A DNA stretch of 64,000 nucleotides from Paraperlucidibaca baekdonensis. Its GTDB lineage: Bacteria; Pseudomonadota; Gammaproteobacteria; Pseudomonadales; Moraxellaceae. Where the stretch lies: positions 434,001 through 498,000 of the forward strand of contig NZ_QUNR01000001.1 in the NCBI RefSeq assembly GCF_003387535.1. Reading direction: 5' to 3'. The notes under the pieces were generated by a model, which saw only the letters and a list, made by a program, of their open reading frames with translations, did no database searches and was not told the origin of the DNA. Of this stretch, positions 36,172 to 47,246 are shown one piece after another. Numbering within the stretch: the first letter of the stretch is position 1; every line of letters starts with the position of its first letter. A program made the position numbers and the translations under genes.

Positions 36172-36740
36172 CGGCGCTAGCACTCACCTTAGCGGCACTG
36201 TGCATTTGGCTTTACCAAGATGCGCAGCGCCGACACATGCGCTCGCCGATGGCCTGGGTGGTGCTGCTGGTGCTGCTTGGCCCGCTCGCGCTGGCCATTT
36301 ACTGGACGCGTCGGCCATTGTTTCGTGGCGAATACCGTCTTGGCGGTTCGGCGTGGGTCATGGTGCGTGTGTTTCTGCTAGGCCTGACCGCCTGGGCGCT
36401 GCTGTTTACGGCAGTACTGATGGTCTGGCTCAGCGCCTTCTTGCCGATGCCCATCATCATTGCGCTGTTTATGGGCATGGGTATTTTGCTCGGCGGCACA
36501 TGGCTTTTGGTGGTGGCCGGCCTGCTGTTTGTGGCGTGGATGCTGCGTGATCCTCAAGCGGCCGACATCGGCCCCACGCATAGCGCCCTAAATCAGGCGG
36601 AGCTACCGGTCTGGGGTGATCGCCTGCTGAAGGTCATCTTCTTCGCCGGCCTGCTGAGTGTCTTTGTGCTGACGGAGCCGGCGCATCCGGACTGGGTCGA
36701 GCAGATTGACTGGCAATCGCAGTCGACGATGCGCTTGTAA
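36168..36740 (+). CDS. Membrane protein of unknown function
   Basis: 190 residues with about five hydrophobic helices (for example LTLAALCIWLY, AWVVLLVLLGPLALAIYW, ALLFTAVLMVWLSAFL and LLVVAGLLFVAWML). The N-terminal RRHMRSPMAW region recalls small phospholipase_D-nuclease-type N-terminal helices. No family named with confidence. Start overlaps the pump gene by 4 bases (ATGA), so it belongs to the efflux operon and might be an accessory subunit. Confidence 0.55.
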   Translation: MTALALTLAALCIWLYQDAQRRHMRSPMAWVVLLVLLGPLALAIYWTRRPLFRGEYRLGGSAWVMVRVFLLGLTAWALLFTAVLMVWLSAFLPMPIIIALFMGMGILLGGTWLLVVAGLLFVAWMLRDPQAADIGPTHSALNQAELPVWGDRLLKVIFFAGLLSVFVLTEPAHPDWVEQIDWQSQSTMRL

Positions 36741-36741
36741 G

Positions 36742-37416
36742 TCACAGCCAACCGCGCTCAGCAAACGACACCGGCTCGCCATCGCCAATGACCAGATGAT
36801 CGAGCGTACGCACCTCCACCAGCGCTAGAGCCTCTTTGAGGCGCGTGGTGATGTGTCGATCGGCCGGCGACGGCTCGGCCACACCGGACGGATGGTTGTG
36901 CGCCAGAATCACTGCGCCGGCCTGATGTTTCAGCGCCTGCTTCACCACCTCGCGCGGATGTACCGAGCAGCTATCAAGCGTGCCGCGAAATAAATCTTCC
37001 ACGGCAATGACGCGGTGCTGATTATCCAAAAACACCACGGCAAAGACCTCATAGGGCAGGTCGCGCAGCCGCGCCTTCAAAAACCGCCGCGTATCTTGCG
37101 GGCTGCACAACGATTCGCGGCAAAGCACGGTCTGCTGCAGGTGACGCTTGTTCAACTCGACCGCCGCGACCAAGCGCGAGGTGCGCGCAGGCCCCCAACC
37201 GGGCAGCGCGCTGATCTCATCAAATGGCGCATTGAGCAGCTGCCGCAGACCGCCGGTGCTATTGAGTGTTTGCCGGGCAATATCGACCGCGGAAAATCCT
37301 GCGATGCCATGGCCCAATAAAATCGCTACTAACTCGGCATCGCTAAGCACCGCTGCGCCTTGTTTTTGCAGGCGTTCGCGCGGGCGTTCGCTGAGTGGCC
37401 ATTCGTGTATTCGCAT
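36742..37416 (-). CDS. radC: RadC-family JAB1/MPN protein
   Basis: 224 residues with the UPF0758/RadC fold: helix-hairpin-helix at about 45-75 and the JAMM zinc motif AHNHPSGVAEPSPAD. Start at 37416 is preceded by AAGGAG at 6 bases; longer frames lack ribosome sites. Divergent from coaBC as in Pseudomonas and many gammaproteobacteria. Role in DNA repair has been questioned; function is unresolved. Its stop lies 1 base from the convergent membrane protein stop. Confidence 0.92.
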   Translation of the reverse strand: MRIHEWPLSERPRERLQKQGAAVLSDAELVAILLGHGIAGFSAVDIARQTLNSTGGLRQLLNAPFDEISALPGWGPARTSRLVAAVELNKRHLQQTVLCRESLCSPQDTRRFLKARLRDLPYEVFAVVFLDNQHRVIAVEDLFRGTLDSCSVHPREVVKQALKHQAGAVILAHNHPSGVAEPSPADRHITTRLKEALALVEVRTLDHLVIGDGEPVSFAERGWL

Positions 37417-37542
37417 AGTGACTCCTTGTCGTGATGCGCGCTTGCGCCGGCCTGTCGTGGTATCTTTCGCAGCATTCAACGGCCTATGGGCGGCGACAAA
37501 ATGCGCCATATCTAAGGTATAGACCCGATGGGGAGTAATTGC

Positions 37543-38856
37543 ATGCTGGCGCGGCTATCTCGGAAAAGAATTTTGCTGGGCGTCACCGGCGGCATCGCGG
37601 CGTATAAATGCGCGGAGCTGATTCGCCGCCTGCGCGATGCCGGCGCTGAGGTGCAAGTCATCATGACGGCTGCCGCGCAGGAGTTCATTACGCCGCTGAC
37701 CTTGCAGGCGCTTTCCGGCAACACCGTGCACACCGATTTGCTCGACCCAGAGGCTGAGGCCGCCATGGGCCATATTGAGCTGGCGCGATGGGCCGATTTG
37801 CTGCTCATCGCTCCGGCCTCGGCCGACACCATTGCGCGCTTATGCCAAGGCGTGGCCAATGACTTGCTGACCACCTGCTGGCTGGCTTGCGGCGCGCGTA
37901 AAGCGATAGCGCCGGCGATGAACCAACAGATGTGGCTAGACCCGGCCACGCAAAATAATATGATCACGCTGCAAGCCCGCGAGGTCGCCATTTTTGGCCC
38001 CGATAGCGGCTTGCAAGCCTGCGGCGATGTCGGTGCTGGGCGCCTGCTCGACCCATTAGACATCGTGGCGCGATGCGCTGAGCAGTTTGCCAATGGCGCG
38101 CTCACCGGCCGCCACGTGGTCATCAATGCCGGCCCCACGCGCGAGGCGCTCGACCCGGTGCGCTACATGAGCAATCACAGCTCGGGCAAGATGGGCTTCG
38201 CTCTAGCCGAGGCCTGTGCCGAAGCGGGTGCCAGCGTCACGCTGATCGCCGGCCCGGTGGTGCTGCCAACGCCCGACCGCGTACAGCGCATCGATGTGGT
38301 CTCGGCGCGCGACATGCAAAGCGCCTGTGAGCAGGCCGTTGATGCCGCGCTTGCGGCGGTGGGTGCGGCCAACAGCGTGTTTATTGCTACCGCCGCCGTG
38401 GCCGACTACCGGCCTGCGCAAGTCGCTGAGCAGAAGATTAAGAAAGGCGATAAAAGCGACGAGATGACGCTAACGCTGGTAAAAAACCCCGACATTGTCG
38501 CCGGCATTGCCGCGCGCAGTGAGCGACCCTTGGTGATGGGCTTCGCTGCCGAGACGCAAGCGGTGGAAGCTTATGCGCAAGCAAAATTGGCGCGCAAAAA
38601 GCTCGATTTAATCGCCTGCAATGATGTCTCGCGTGCCGACATCGGCTTTCAGAGCGACGATAATGCCATGATCGTGTTTTGGCCCACGCCGCTAAGCCCA
38701 GCCGACGATGCTGCCGGCGATGCAGCCTTGTCAGACGCGCAGCACGCCGGTCTTGGCCGCGCCGATTTAGCCAAGGCCAGCAAGCCACAAATCGCCCGAC
38801 AGATCGTCACGCTATTGGCGGCCCGGCTAGCGGCGCGCGACGAATACACGCTTTAA
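37543..38856 (+). CDS. coaBC: Bifunctional phosphopantothenoylcysteine synthetase/decarboxylase
   Basis: 437 residues. The N-terminal CoaC flavoprotein (LGVTGGIAAYKCAEL; active His in GHIELARWAD; PAMN motif; Cys in LQACGDVGAGRL) decarboxylates phosphopantothenoylcysteine. The C-terminal CoaB synthetase (INAGPTREALDPVRYMSNHSS; AVADYRP) joins cysteine to phosphopantothenate with CTP. Start 37543 is favoured by GGGGAG at 7 bases over the ATG at 37528. Followed by dut at 12 bases. Confidence 0.95.
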   Translation: MLARLSRKRILLGVTGGIAAYKCAELIRRLRDAGAEVQVIMTAAAQEFITPLTLQALSGNTVHTDLLDPEAEAAMGHIELARWADLLLIAPASADTIARLCQGVANDLLTTCWLACGARKAIAPAMNQQMWLDPATQNNMITLQAREVAIFGPDSGLQACGDVGAGRLLDPLDIVARCAEQFANGALTGRHVVINAGPTREALDPVRYMSNHSSGKMGFALAEACAEAGASVTLIAGPVVLPTPDRVQRIDVVSARDMQSACEQAVDAALAAVGAANSVFIATAAVADYRPAQVAEQKIKKGDKSDEMTLTLVKNPDIVAGIAARSERPLVMGFAAETQAVEAYAQAKLARKKLDLIACNDVSRADIGFQSDDNAMIVFWPTPLSPADDAAGDAALSDAQHAGLGRADLAKASKPQIARQIVTLLAARLAARDEYTL

Positions 38857-38868
38857 AAGGAACCCTCC

Positions 38869-40255
<1,387 letters not shown>

Positions 40256-40256
<1 letters not shown>

Positions 40257-41023
40257 TGCTCGATGCCAGCAGCCAGGCTCTGCTCTTTGGCCTGGCGCTG
40301 CTGGCCAATACGCTGTCGGCGCTGGCTGGCGGTGGCGCCGGTTTGTTGCAGCTGCCGGTGTTGTTGTTTCTGGGGCTAGCGTTTCCCACGGCACTGGCCA
40401 CGCACAAAATTGCCAGTGTCGCGCTCGGTGTCGGCGCCACGCTCAGACATTTGAGCAGCGGGCGCATCGACTGGCGCTTCGCCGGTTTTATATTGCTCAC
40501 CGGCTTGCCAGGCGTCTGGCTTGGCACGCAAATCATCTTGCAACTGCCCGATGCCCTCGCGCGCGCCGCACTCGGTGTGCTTACGCTTGGGCTGGGTGTG
40601 TATTCGTGGCGTCGCCCGAGCTTGGGCGTGCAGGCAAATCATCAACACCGTGACCGCGCCGGCATGCTCATGGGCGGCATCGGGCTATTTGCCATCGGCC
40701 TGTTGAATGGCTCGCTGACTAGCGGCACCGGCTTGTTTGTCACGCTCTGGCTGGTGCGCTGGTTCGGCCTCGACTACACCCGCGCGGTGACCTACACCTT
40801 GATTTTGGTTGGCTTATTTTGGAATGGCGCCGGTGCTATTGCGCTCGCTCAACAAGCGCCGGTGATGTGGCACTGGTTGCCGGCACTGCTACTCGGCTCA
40901 TTGCTCGGTGGCTATTTCGGTGCGCATTGGGCGCTCAAGTCTGGCAGCCGCGTGGTGAAGCGCGCCTTTGAGCTGCTCACCGTGGCGGTGGGCGCGAAGC
41001 TGTTATGGGATGCGCTGGTTTAA
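40256..41023 (+). CDS. TauE/SafE (DUF81) family membrane permease
   Basis: 255 residues and about eight hydrophobic segments. The two-repeat pattern typical of TauE/SafE is visible: GGGAGLLQLPVLLFLGLAF with ATHKIASVALG in the first half, then the glycine-rich LLNGSLTSGTGLF and LLGGYFGAHWALK in the second. Family members export sulfoacetate, sulfite or other organosulfur anions; specificity here is unknown. Translationally coupled to argB by a TGATG overlap, which is unusual and may just share a transcript. Confidence 0.8.
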
Positions 41024-41074
41024 CCCCATGCCTTCAGTTATGGATCTACGTTAATTGAGACGCTGCAGCCGGCG

Positions 41075-41794
41075 CTAGGCATCGCCATAGAGCCATTGCA
41101 ACACCGCCAAAGCCGCCACTGGCGCAGTTTCTGTGCGCAACACGCGCGGTCCTAGCTGCCACGGCGCAAAGCCGTTGTCTTGGGCGGCGGCAATTTCATT
41201 CGCGCTCAAGCCACCTTCGGGGCCAATCAGCAGCGCCACGCTGGCGGGCTTGGTCATCGTGGCTGTTGGCCCGCCCGTCACGCTCGGCGCTAATACCCAC
41301 TTCTGCTCGGCCTGCGCCTGCCAGTCGCGCAACGCCACGGGGCCGTGTAGCTTTGGTAATACTGTGCGCCCGCATTGCTCACAGGCGCTGATTAGCACGC
41401 CCTGCCAATGCGCTAGTTTTTTGGCCACCACCTCCGGCCCGCGTAGCTTGAGCTCACAGCGCTCACTGCTCAGCAAGGTGATCTCGCTGACGCCCACTTC
41501 CACGGCTTTTTGCAGGGCATAGTCGAGGCGATCACCTTTGCTCATCACCAAGCCAAGGTGCGTGTGCAGCGGCGACTCGACTGTTGGCGACTGTCTAGCG
41601 ATTACGCGGATATGCGCGCTGCGTTTTGTCGCCGCGATGAGCTCGATCTCGGCCTCACTGCCTTGGCCATCGAAGGCCAGCGCGCGATCACCAATCGCGG
41701 CGCGCAGTACGCGCGTCCAATGATGTGCGGCGGCCTCGGGAAGCTCGAGCTCGGCACCTTGCGCGAGCGCTAATGGGATATACAAGCGGATCAT
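41075..41794 (-). CDS. rsmE: 16S rRNA (uracil1498-N3)-methyltransferase
   Basis: 239 residues with an N-terminal PUA-like domain (MIRLYIPL...HHWTRVLRA) and a C-terminal SPOUT domain with the SAM-binding knot (LLIGPEGGLSANEI near 190; LGPRVLRTETAPVAAL at the end). Methylates U1498 in the small-subunit decoding region. Follows bioA by 62 bases, the same pair as in Pseudomonas. Confidence 0.95.
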   Translation of the reverse strand: MIRLYIPLALAQGAELELPEAAAHHWTRVLRAAIGDRALAFDGQGSEAEIELIAATKRSAHIRVIARQSPTVESPLHTHLGLVMSKGDRLDYALQKAVEVGVSEITLLSSERCELKLRGPEVVAKKLAHWQGVLISACEQCGRTVLPKLHGPVALRDWQAQAEQKWVLAPSVTGGPTATMTKPASVALLIGPEGGLSANEIAAAQDNGFAPWQLGPRVLRTETAPVAALAVLQWLYGDA

Positions 41795-41856
41795 CGATGC
41801 TCTCTTGTAGGCAAAAACGGCTGGATATGATCAGTAGCGGCTGGTTCAGTTGCGCA

Positions 41857-43254
41857 TTAAGCCATGCTTGGGCCAATCTCAGAACTGGCACCAGCCGGTG
41901 CGCGCAGGCCCTCATCGATCGCCTCGATGGCCGTCGCCACCATCCAGTGAATCTGCTCCGGCGTGATGATATACGGCGGCATGAAATACACCACATGGCC
42001 AATCGGGCGCAGCAACAAGCCGCGCTTCAATGCCGCTTGAAAAATCGCCAATCCGCGCCGCTCGCGCCAGTCATAGGGCGTGCCGCTGGCTTTGTCGCGC
42101 ACCAGCTCAATGGCGGCGATCATGCCGGTTTGGCGCACGCTGCTGACCTTCGGATGCGCACGCAGCGGCGCAATAGCCTCCGCCATGACCAGCGCCAGCT
42201 GGCGATTCGCAGCAATCACATCGCCTTGGGCAAAAAGATCGAGCGAGGCCAGCGCCACGCGAGCGGCGAGCGCATTGCCGGTGTAGCTGTGCGAGTGCAA
42301 AAAGCCCTTGAGCGTCTCGTAGCGATCGTAAAACACCTCATAAATGCGCGCGTGCGTGAGCACCACCGACATCGGCAAATAGCCCGCGGTCAGACCCTTC
42401 GATAGCACCAAAAAGTCCGGCGTGATGTTGGCTTGCTCGCAGGCAAACAGCGTGCCGGTGCGGCCAAAACCAACGGCAATTTCATCGGCAATTAAATAAA
42501 CAGCGTATTGGTCACAGAGCTCGCGCAGGCGCGTGAGGTAGCGCGGCGAATACATGCGCATACCGGCCGCACCTTGCACCAAGGGCTCAACAATAACCGC
42601 CGCGACTTCATGGGCATGCTTGGCGAGCAAAGCCTCCATGCCGGCTAGCGCAAGATCGCAATAGCGATCGCAGTCACCATCGGGCGCACCGGCTGGTGCA
42701 GCGGGCGAGGGTGCGCGCAAGGGCGCTTGCAATAGCGGCTGATAGGTCTCGGAAAACAGCGGAATATCGGTGACACCCAGCGCGCCCAAGGTCTCGCCGT
42801 GGTAGCTATTTTCCAGCGCAATAAACCGCGTTTTTTTCATCAAGCCTTGGTTGCGCCAGGCGTGCACGCTCATTTTCAACGCCACTTCGATGCCCGAGCT
42901 GCCATTGTCGGCATAAAAGCAGCGCGTCAGCCCCGGCGGTGCCAATGCCACCAAGCGCTCGCTGAGCTCGACAATGGCCTCGTGTGTGAAGCCCGCCAAA
43001 ATCACATGCTCGAGCGTCTCCGCCTGCTCGCGCAGCGCGGCATTGAGCTGCGGATGGGCATGGCCAAAGAGGTTCACCCACCAAGAGCTGATGGCATCCA
43101 TATAGCGCTGGCCATCGAAATCTTCCAGCCAAATGCCCTCGCCACGGCGTATCGGCACTAAAGGCAGCTGCTCGTGATCGTGCATTTGCGTGCACGGGTG
43201 CCAGACGTGCGCGAGATCGCGGCGCGAGATGTCGGCGTTGCTAGGTCGGCTCAT
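41857..43254 (-). CDS. bioA: Adenosylmethionine--8-amino-7-oxononanoate aminotransferase
   Basis: 465-residue class III PLP enzyme of biotin synthesis; SAM is the amino donor to KAPA, forming DAPA. HPCTQMHDHE near the N-terminus and SSWWVNLFGHAHP are BioA-specific; the PLP Lys is in LVLSKGLTAGYLP. About 30 residues longer than E. coli BioA, mostly within a loop near 180-195 (APLRAPSPAAPAGAPDGD). Starts inside the end of the symporter gene (4-base overlap). Biotin supply links to the carboxylase in this window, but no other bio genes are present. Confidence 0.94.
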   Translation of the reverse strand: MSRPSNADISRRDLAHVWHPCTQMHDHEQLPLVPIRRGEGIWLEDFDGQRYMDAISSWWVNLFGHAHPQLNAALREQAETLEHVILAGFTHEAIVELSERLVALAPPGLTRCFYADNGSSGIEVALKMSVHAWRNQGLMKKTRFIALENSYHGETLGALGVTDIPLFSETYQPLLQAPLRAPSPAAPAGAPDGDCDRYCDLALAGMEALLAKHAHEVAAVIVEPLVQGAAGMRMYSPRYLTRLRELCDQYAVYLIADEIAVGFGRTGTLFACEQANITPDFLVLSKGLTAGYLPMSVVLTHARIYEVFYDRYETLKGFLHSHSYTGNALAARVALASLDLFAQGDVIAANRQLALVMAEAIAPLRAHPKVSSVRQTGMIAAIELVRDKASGTPYDWRERRGLAIFQAALKRGLLLRPIGHVVYFMPPYIITPEQIHWMVATAIEAIDEGLRAPAGASSEIGPSMA

Positions 43255-44498
43255 GCGCTGGGCTCCTGAGTGGGCTCGTCGGCATAGCGCGCGACCAGTC
43301 GTGCCGCCACCGAGTCACTCCAAACATTGACGGCGGTGCGGCACATATCTAATGGTCTGTCGGTAATCAGCAGCAAGCCCAGCGCCTCAGGCGGCAAGCC
43401 CACGCGCTCTAAAATCAGCGCGATGGCCACGAGGCTAGCGGCAGGGATACCGGCCATGCCGGTGGAGGTGGCGAGTGCCAAAAACAGCACCAGCAGTTGC
43501 TGCACAAGGCTTAAGTCGGCGCCAAATAACTGCGCCAAAAATAACACCGCCACGCATTCGTAGAGCGCCGTGCCATCCATATTCATGGTGGTGCCCAATG
43601 GCACGGTGAGGCCGGTCACCGATGGCGGCACATTCGCGCGCTCATTTAAGCAGCGCAGCGTGACCGGCAAGGTGGCAGCAGAGGAGGCTGTCGAGAAGGC
43701 GGTCCATAGGGCCGGACTCATGTCATGTGCGTGCTGCCTCGGTGAGACGCGCGCGAGGCGCCATAAAATCAGGCCTAAGCTCAGGCCCGCGTGCAGCAGC
43801 AACGCCAGCAGCACGGTAATCACAAACCACGCCAATGGCTCCGCGGCGGCCCAGCCGACTTGCGAGGCGCTGGTGGTGACCAGCGCAAAGACGCCGATGG
43901 GGGCGGTGCGCAATACCCATTGAGTGATGGTCATGAGCAGCTGCTGTAGGCCGTCCCAGAGACTTTGTTGCGCGCTGCGTAGCTCGCTGGGCAGCGTGCG
44001 CAAGGCGAGGCCAACCACCAGTGAAAACAGCACCACGGCAATTAAATTACCGCTGCTGAGCGCGTTGAAAATATTGCCCGGAACTAGCCCCAGTAAGGTG
44101 CTTTGCCAGTCACTATTGCTGGTCAACACCGGTGTGCCAGCCGACTGTGCCATCAGGCCGGCCACGGCGCTTTCGCTGAGGCCGGCGCGCAAACCGGGCG
44201 CAATGACATTGCTCAAAATTAAGCCCATGCTCACCGCTAAAAAAGTGCTCATGGCGTAATAGCCGGCGGTTAGCGCACCGAGGCGACCGGGCGCGCGATC
44301 GAGTTTGCCAAGGCCGGCAATCAGTGTGGTGGCGATCAATGGCACCGCGACCATTTTCAGGGCGTTGAGAAATAAGCTGCCGGTGACGCTGGTGAGGCTC
44401 AGTACGTCGGCTTGCCAAGCGGACAGTGGCCCGGCGAGCAAGGTGGCAGCGAAGATGCCAAGGCTTAGGCCGATGAGGATTTGTCGCGTTAAAGACAT
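43251..44498 (-). CDS. Dicarboxylate/glutamate:cation symporter (DAACS family)
   Basis: 415 residues, eight transmembrane helices and two re-entrant loops. Recognised by the SSAATLPVT hairpin, NMDGTALYE in helix 7 and AGIPAASLVA before the last helix. It takes up glutamate, aspartate or C4-dicarboxylates with Na+ or H+. It lies 96 bases after ggt and overlaps bioA by 4 bases. Glutamate released by periplasmic Ggt could be its substrate (inference). Confidence 0.88.
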   Translation of the reverse strand: MSLTRQILIGLSLGIFAATLLAGPLSAWQADVLSLTSVTGSLFLNALKMVAVPLIATTLIAGLGKLDRAPGRLGALTAGYYAMSTFLAVSMGLILSNVIAPGLRAGLSESAVAGLMAQSAGTPVLTSNSDWQSTLLGLVPGNIFNALSSGNLIAVVLFSLVVGLALRTLPSELRSAQQSLWDGLQQLLMTITQWVLRTAPIGVFALVTTSASQVGWAAAEPLAWFVITVLLALLLHAGLSLGLILWRLARVSPRQHAHDMSPALWTAFSTASSAATLPVTLRCLNERANVPPSVTGLTVPLGTTMNMDGTALYECVAVLFLAQLFGADLSLVQQLLVLFLALATSTGMAGIPAASLVAIALILERVGLPPEALGLLLITDRPLDMCRTAVNVWSDSVAARLVARYADEPTQEPSA

Positions 44499-44594
44499 GC
44501 CGACTCCTGTGCAAAAAATGGCTCAGCGCATGTGGCCGGCCATGAAGTCAGTGACTGTACCAGACTCCGCGTGCGCAAAAGCGGCAGTGAAGTG

Positions 44595-46412
44595 CTAGAA
44601 GCCGGCGGCTTGGCCTTCGCGGCGAGGATCAGCGGCACCCTGCAAAAGCCCGCCACGGCGCACAATGACGCCGTGGCCGCTGGCCATATCGACGACCTTG
44701 ACGGCATGACCGCGGGCTTTCAGCTCAGCTATCGTGTCGGCTGCGAGTGTCTGTTCAACTTCCGTGGGGCCATTGCGGTTGAGTGCCATGGGCAGTGAGA
44801 CCAGCGCGCCAGCATCACGCACGCCGGCAATATAGGCACTCAGGAGACGCGTGTTAAAGCCTAAAATGCGGCTGCCGCCGGGCGAACCTAGCGCCATGAC
44901 GGGTTGACCATTGGCATCGATGACTAGCGTCGGTGACATGGCGCTGCGTGGCCGTTTGCCGGGGCCGACACGATTGGCCACCGGCAGGCCTTGCTGAAAG
45001 GGCAGGAAGCTGAAGTCGGTGAGCTGGTTGTTCATCAGCAGGCCATTGATAAGCAGGCGCGAGCCAAAGCGATCTTCGATGGACGAGGTCATGGCGAGCC
45101 AGCGCCCGCTGCTGTCAACGATGCTGATATGGCTGGTGCCCATTTCGCGCGTTTGCTGGTCGGTGGCGCTCAGCGTGGCGCCCTTGGGCGCACCGGCGGC
45201 AACAGTCTCTTGCGCGGCTAAGTCGGAAATTAAGCCGGCACGTTGGCGCAAATAGCGCGTGCTGAGCAGACCATCCACGGGCACATTGACCCAGCGCGCA
45301 TCGGCACCGTAGCGCTGGCGGTCGGCAAAACCCAAGCGCTCGGCCTCCAATAGGCCATGCAGCGAACGGGTGTTGAGATCGGTCTTGCTGGCATTGAGGG
45401 GGCTGGCTTGGCCTTGTTTGCGTTGGTAGTGCTGCCACAACGCAGTCATCTCCAACACACTAAAGCCACCGCTCGGTGGTGGCGCAGAACAGGCCTTGAT
45501 GCGCGCAATGCTTAGGCACTGAGCCGGCAGCACATCGGCCTCGTAAGCTTGCCAATCGGCCAGACTGACATCGCTGCCAGCAGCTTGCAGTTGCGCGACC
45601 AGTTGCGTTGCCAATTCGCCTTCATAAAACGCGCGTGGACCATTTTTAGCGAGTGTCTCTAGGAGTGTGGCGTAGGCCGGATTTTTCAGCCGATGGCCTA
45701 CCGGCCAAGCCTGGCCATCGCGGTCTAATAAATACGGGGCCAAACTCGGCGAGCGTGCCAGCAGCGGATCGCTCGCCGATAAATTATGCAGACGATCCGA
45801 CACGGGTACGCCAGCGCGTGCGGCGGCAATGGCGGGTGCGAGCAAGGTTCTCCACGGTAGCTTGCCCCAGCGCCGATGCGCCTGATCGAGCATCGCCACC
45901 ACGCCGGGAATGCCCACGGCGCGCGCATCGGCGAGGGCTTCATCGAAGGCCATGGGCTCGCCATTGGCGCGCAAAAAGCGTGTTGCATTCGTGGCCGATG
46001 GCGCGGTTTCACGGCCATCGACAGCGGTCACGCGCGCACTTGAACCGACCAATGCTTCGGCGAGGACCATGAAGCCACCGCCGCCAAGGCCGGACGATTG
46101 CGGCTCCACTAAACCCAACATGGCTTGCGCGGCAATGGCCGCATCAACGGCGCTGCCACCGGCTCGCAACATACTCAGTGCCGCCTGCGTGGCGAGTGGA
46201 TGCGCGGTGACCACCATGGCTTGCGCGGCACTGGCGGTGCTTAAGGGGTAGCGTCCGGTACCGGCCTCGGGCGTGGCTTGACGCTGGGCATTGGCCGCTA
46301 AGGTGGCCGTCGCTGTTGGGTTAATGGCTGCAGCGGTTGGTTGCAAAGGCGCCATGCTACAGGCACTGAGCATCAGACCGGAGAGGGCCAGTGTGCTCAG
46401 TGCCAGACGCAT
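44595..46412 (-). CDS. ggt: Gamma-glutamyltranspeptidase, predicted lipoprotein
   Basis: 605 residues. It cleaves gamma-glutamyl bonds (glutathione) in the periplasm and self-processes at the Thr in MGTSHISIV (Thr426), the new N-terminal nucleophile. GSPGGSRI forms the oxyanion hole. The start MRLALSTLALSGLMLSAC carries a lipobox (LSAC), so the protein is probably membrane-anchored rather than free periplasmic. The start is set by the TGATG overlap with metF. It lies in a minus-strand series ahcY-metF-ggt. Confidence 0.93.
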   Translation of the reverse strand: MRLALSTLALSGLMLSACSMAPLQPTAAAINPTATATLAANAQRQATPEAGTGRYPLSTASAAQAMVVTAHPLATQAALSMLRAGGSAVDAAIAAQAMLGLVEPQSSGLGGGGFMVLAEALVGSSARVTAVDGRETAPSATNATRFLRANGEPMAFDEALADARAVGIPGVVAMLDQAHRRWGKLPWRTLLAPAIAAARAGVPVSDRLHNLSASDPLLARSPSLAPYLLDRDGQAWPVGHRLKNPAYATLLETLAKNGPRAFYEGELATQLVAQLQAAGSDVSLADWQAYEADVLPAQCLSIARIKACSAPPPSGGFSVLEMTALWQHYQRKQGQASPLNASKTDLNTRSLHGLLEAERLGFADRQRYGADARWVNVPVDGLLSTRYLRQRAGLISDLAAQETVAAGAPKGATLSATDQQTREMGTSHISIVDSSGRWLAMTSSIEDRFGSRLLINGLLMNNQLTDFSFLPFQQGLPVANRVGPGKRPRSAMSPTLVIDANGQPVMALGSPGGSRILGFNTRLLSAYIAGVRDAGALVSLPMALNRNGPTEVEQTLAADTIAELKARGHAVKVVDMASGHGVIVRRGGLLQGAADPRREGQAAGF

Positions 46413-47245
46413 CAGGTCGGCAGTCCGAGGTTGCGCCAAAGCGCGAGCGTGGGCTCGGCTTGGTTCATGCTGTAGAAGTGCAAGCCGGGCGCGCCGCCAT
46501 CGAGCAGTTGCTGCGAGAGGCGCGTGATGACTTCCTCGCCAAAGGCAATGATGCTGGCGCTGTCATCGCCGTAGCTGGCGATTTGTTGGCGGATCCAGCG
46601 CGGCACTTCGGCGCCACAGGCATCGGAGAAGCGCACCAGATTCTTGAAGTTGGTAATAGGCATGATGCCGGGGATGATAGCGATATCTGAGCCGGCCGCG
46701 CGCACGCGATCGACGAAATGAAAGTAGCAATCGGCGTTGAAAAAATACTGGGTGATGGCGGAGTTGGCGCCGGCATTTGCCTTGGCGACAAAGTGGCGCA
46801 CATCATCGGCCAAACACGCCGCTTGCGGATGGCACTCGGGGTAAGCCGCCACCTCAATATGAAAGTGCTCACCGCTGTGCTCACGAATAAAGCGCACTAA
46901 ATCGGCGGCATAGGGCAGCTCTTTGCTGCGCGCCACCACATCCAATGGCAAGTCGCCACGCAGCGCCACCAAGTGCTTGATGCCCATCTCGCGGTAGGTG
47001 GTGAGCAGCTCGGCGATTTCAGCCTTGCTGTCGCCCACGCACGATAAATGCGGCGCCACGGCATAGCCGAGCGCCTGCACATCACGCACAGCACCCAAGG
47101 TACGGTCGCGGGTGGTGCCGCCGGCGCCATAAGTCACCGAGAAATACTCGGGACTTATGGCGCCTAAACGGCGAGCCACATCGCGTAATTTCTCGGCGCC
47201 AACCTCAGTTTTGGCCGGGAAAAATTCGATGCTGAAATGGCTCAT
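46412..47245 (-). CDS. metF: Methylenetetrahydrofolate reductase
   Basis: 277 residues, FAD/NADH TIM-barrel enzyme making 5-methyl-THF for methionine synthesis. MSHFSIEFFPAKT is the typical start (the active-site Glu is in EFFP), followed by VTYGAGGTTRDRT and LVALRGDLP. Begins 1 base after the ahcY stop (47247) and ends in a TGATG overlap with ggt, so the three are translated from one message. Confidence 0.95.
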   Translation of the reverse strand: MSHFSIEFFPAKTEVGAEKLRDVARRLGAISPEYFSVTYGAGGTTRDRTLGAVRDVQALGYAVAPHLSCVGDSKAEIAELLTTYREMGIKHLVALRGDLPLDVVARSKELPYAADLVRFIREHSGEHFHIEVAAYPECHPQAACLADDVRHFVAKANAGANSAITQYFFNADCYFHFVDRVRAAGSDIAIIPGIMPITNFKNLVRFSDACGAEVPRWIRQQIASYGDDSASIIAFGEEVITRLSQQLLDGGAPGLHFYSMNQAEPTLALWRNLGLPT

Positions 47246-47246
47246 A

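Noticed and set aside
35524-36183. 219-residue antisense frame at the end of the RND pump gene
   Set aside because: Shadow of a conserved pump; composition rich in His/Gln/Arg as expected for a reverse frame.
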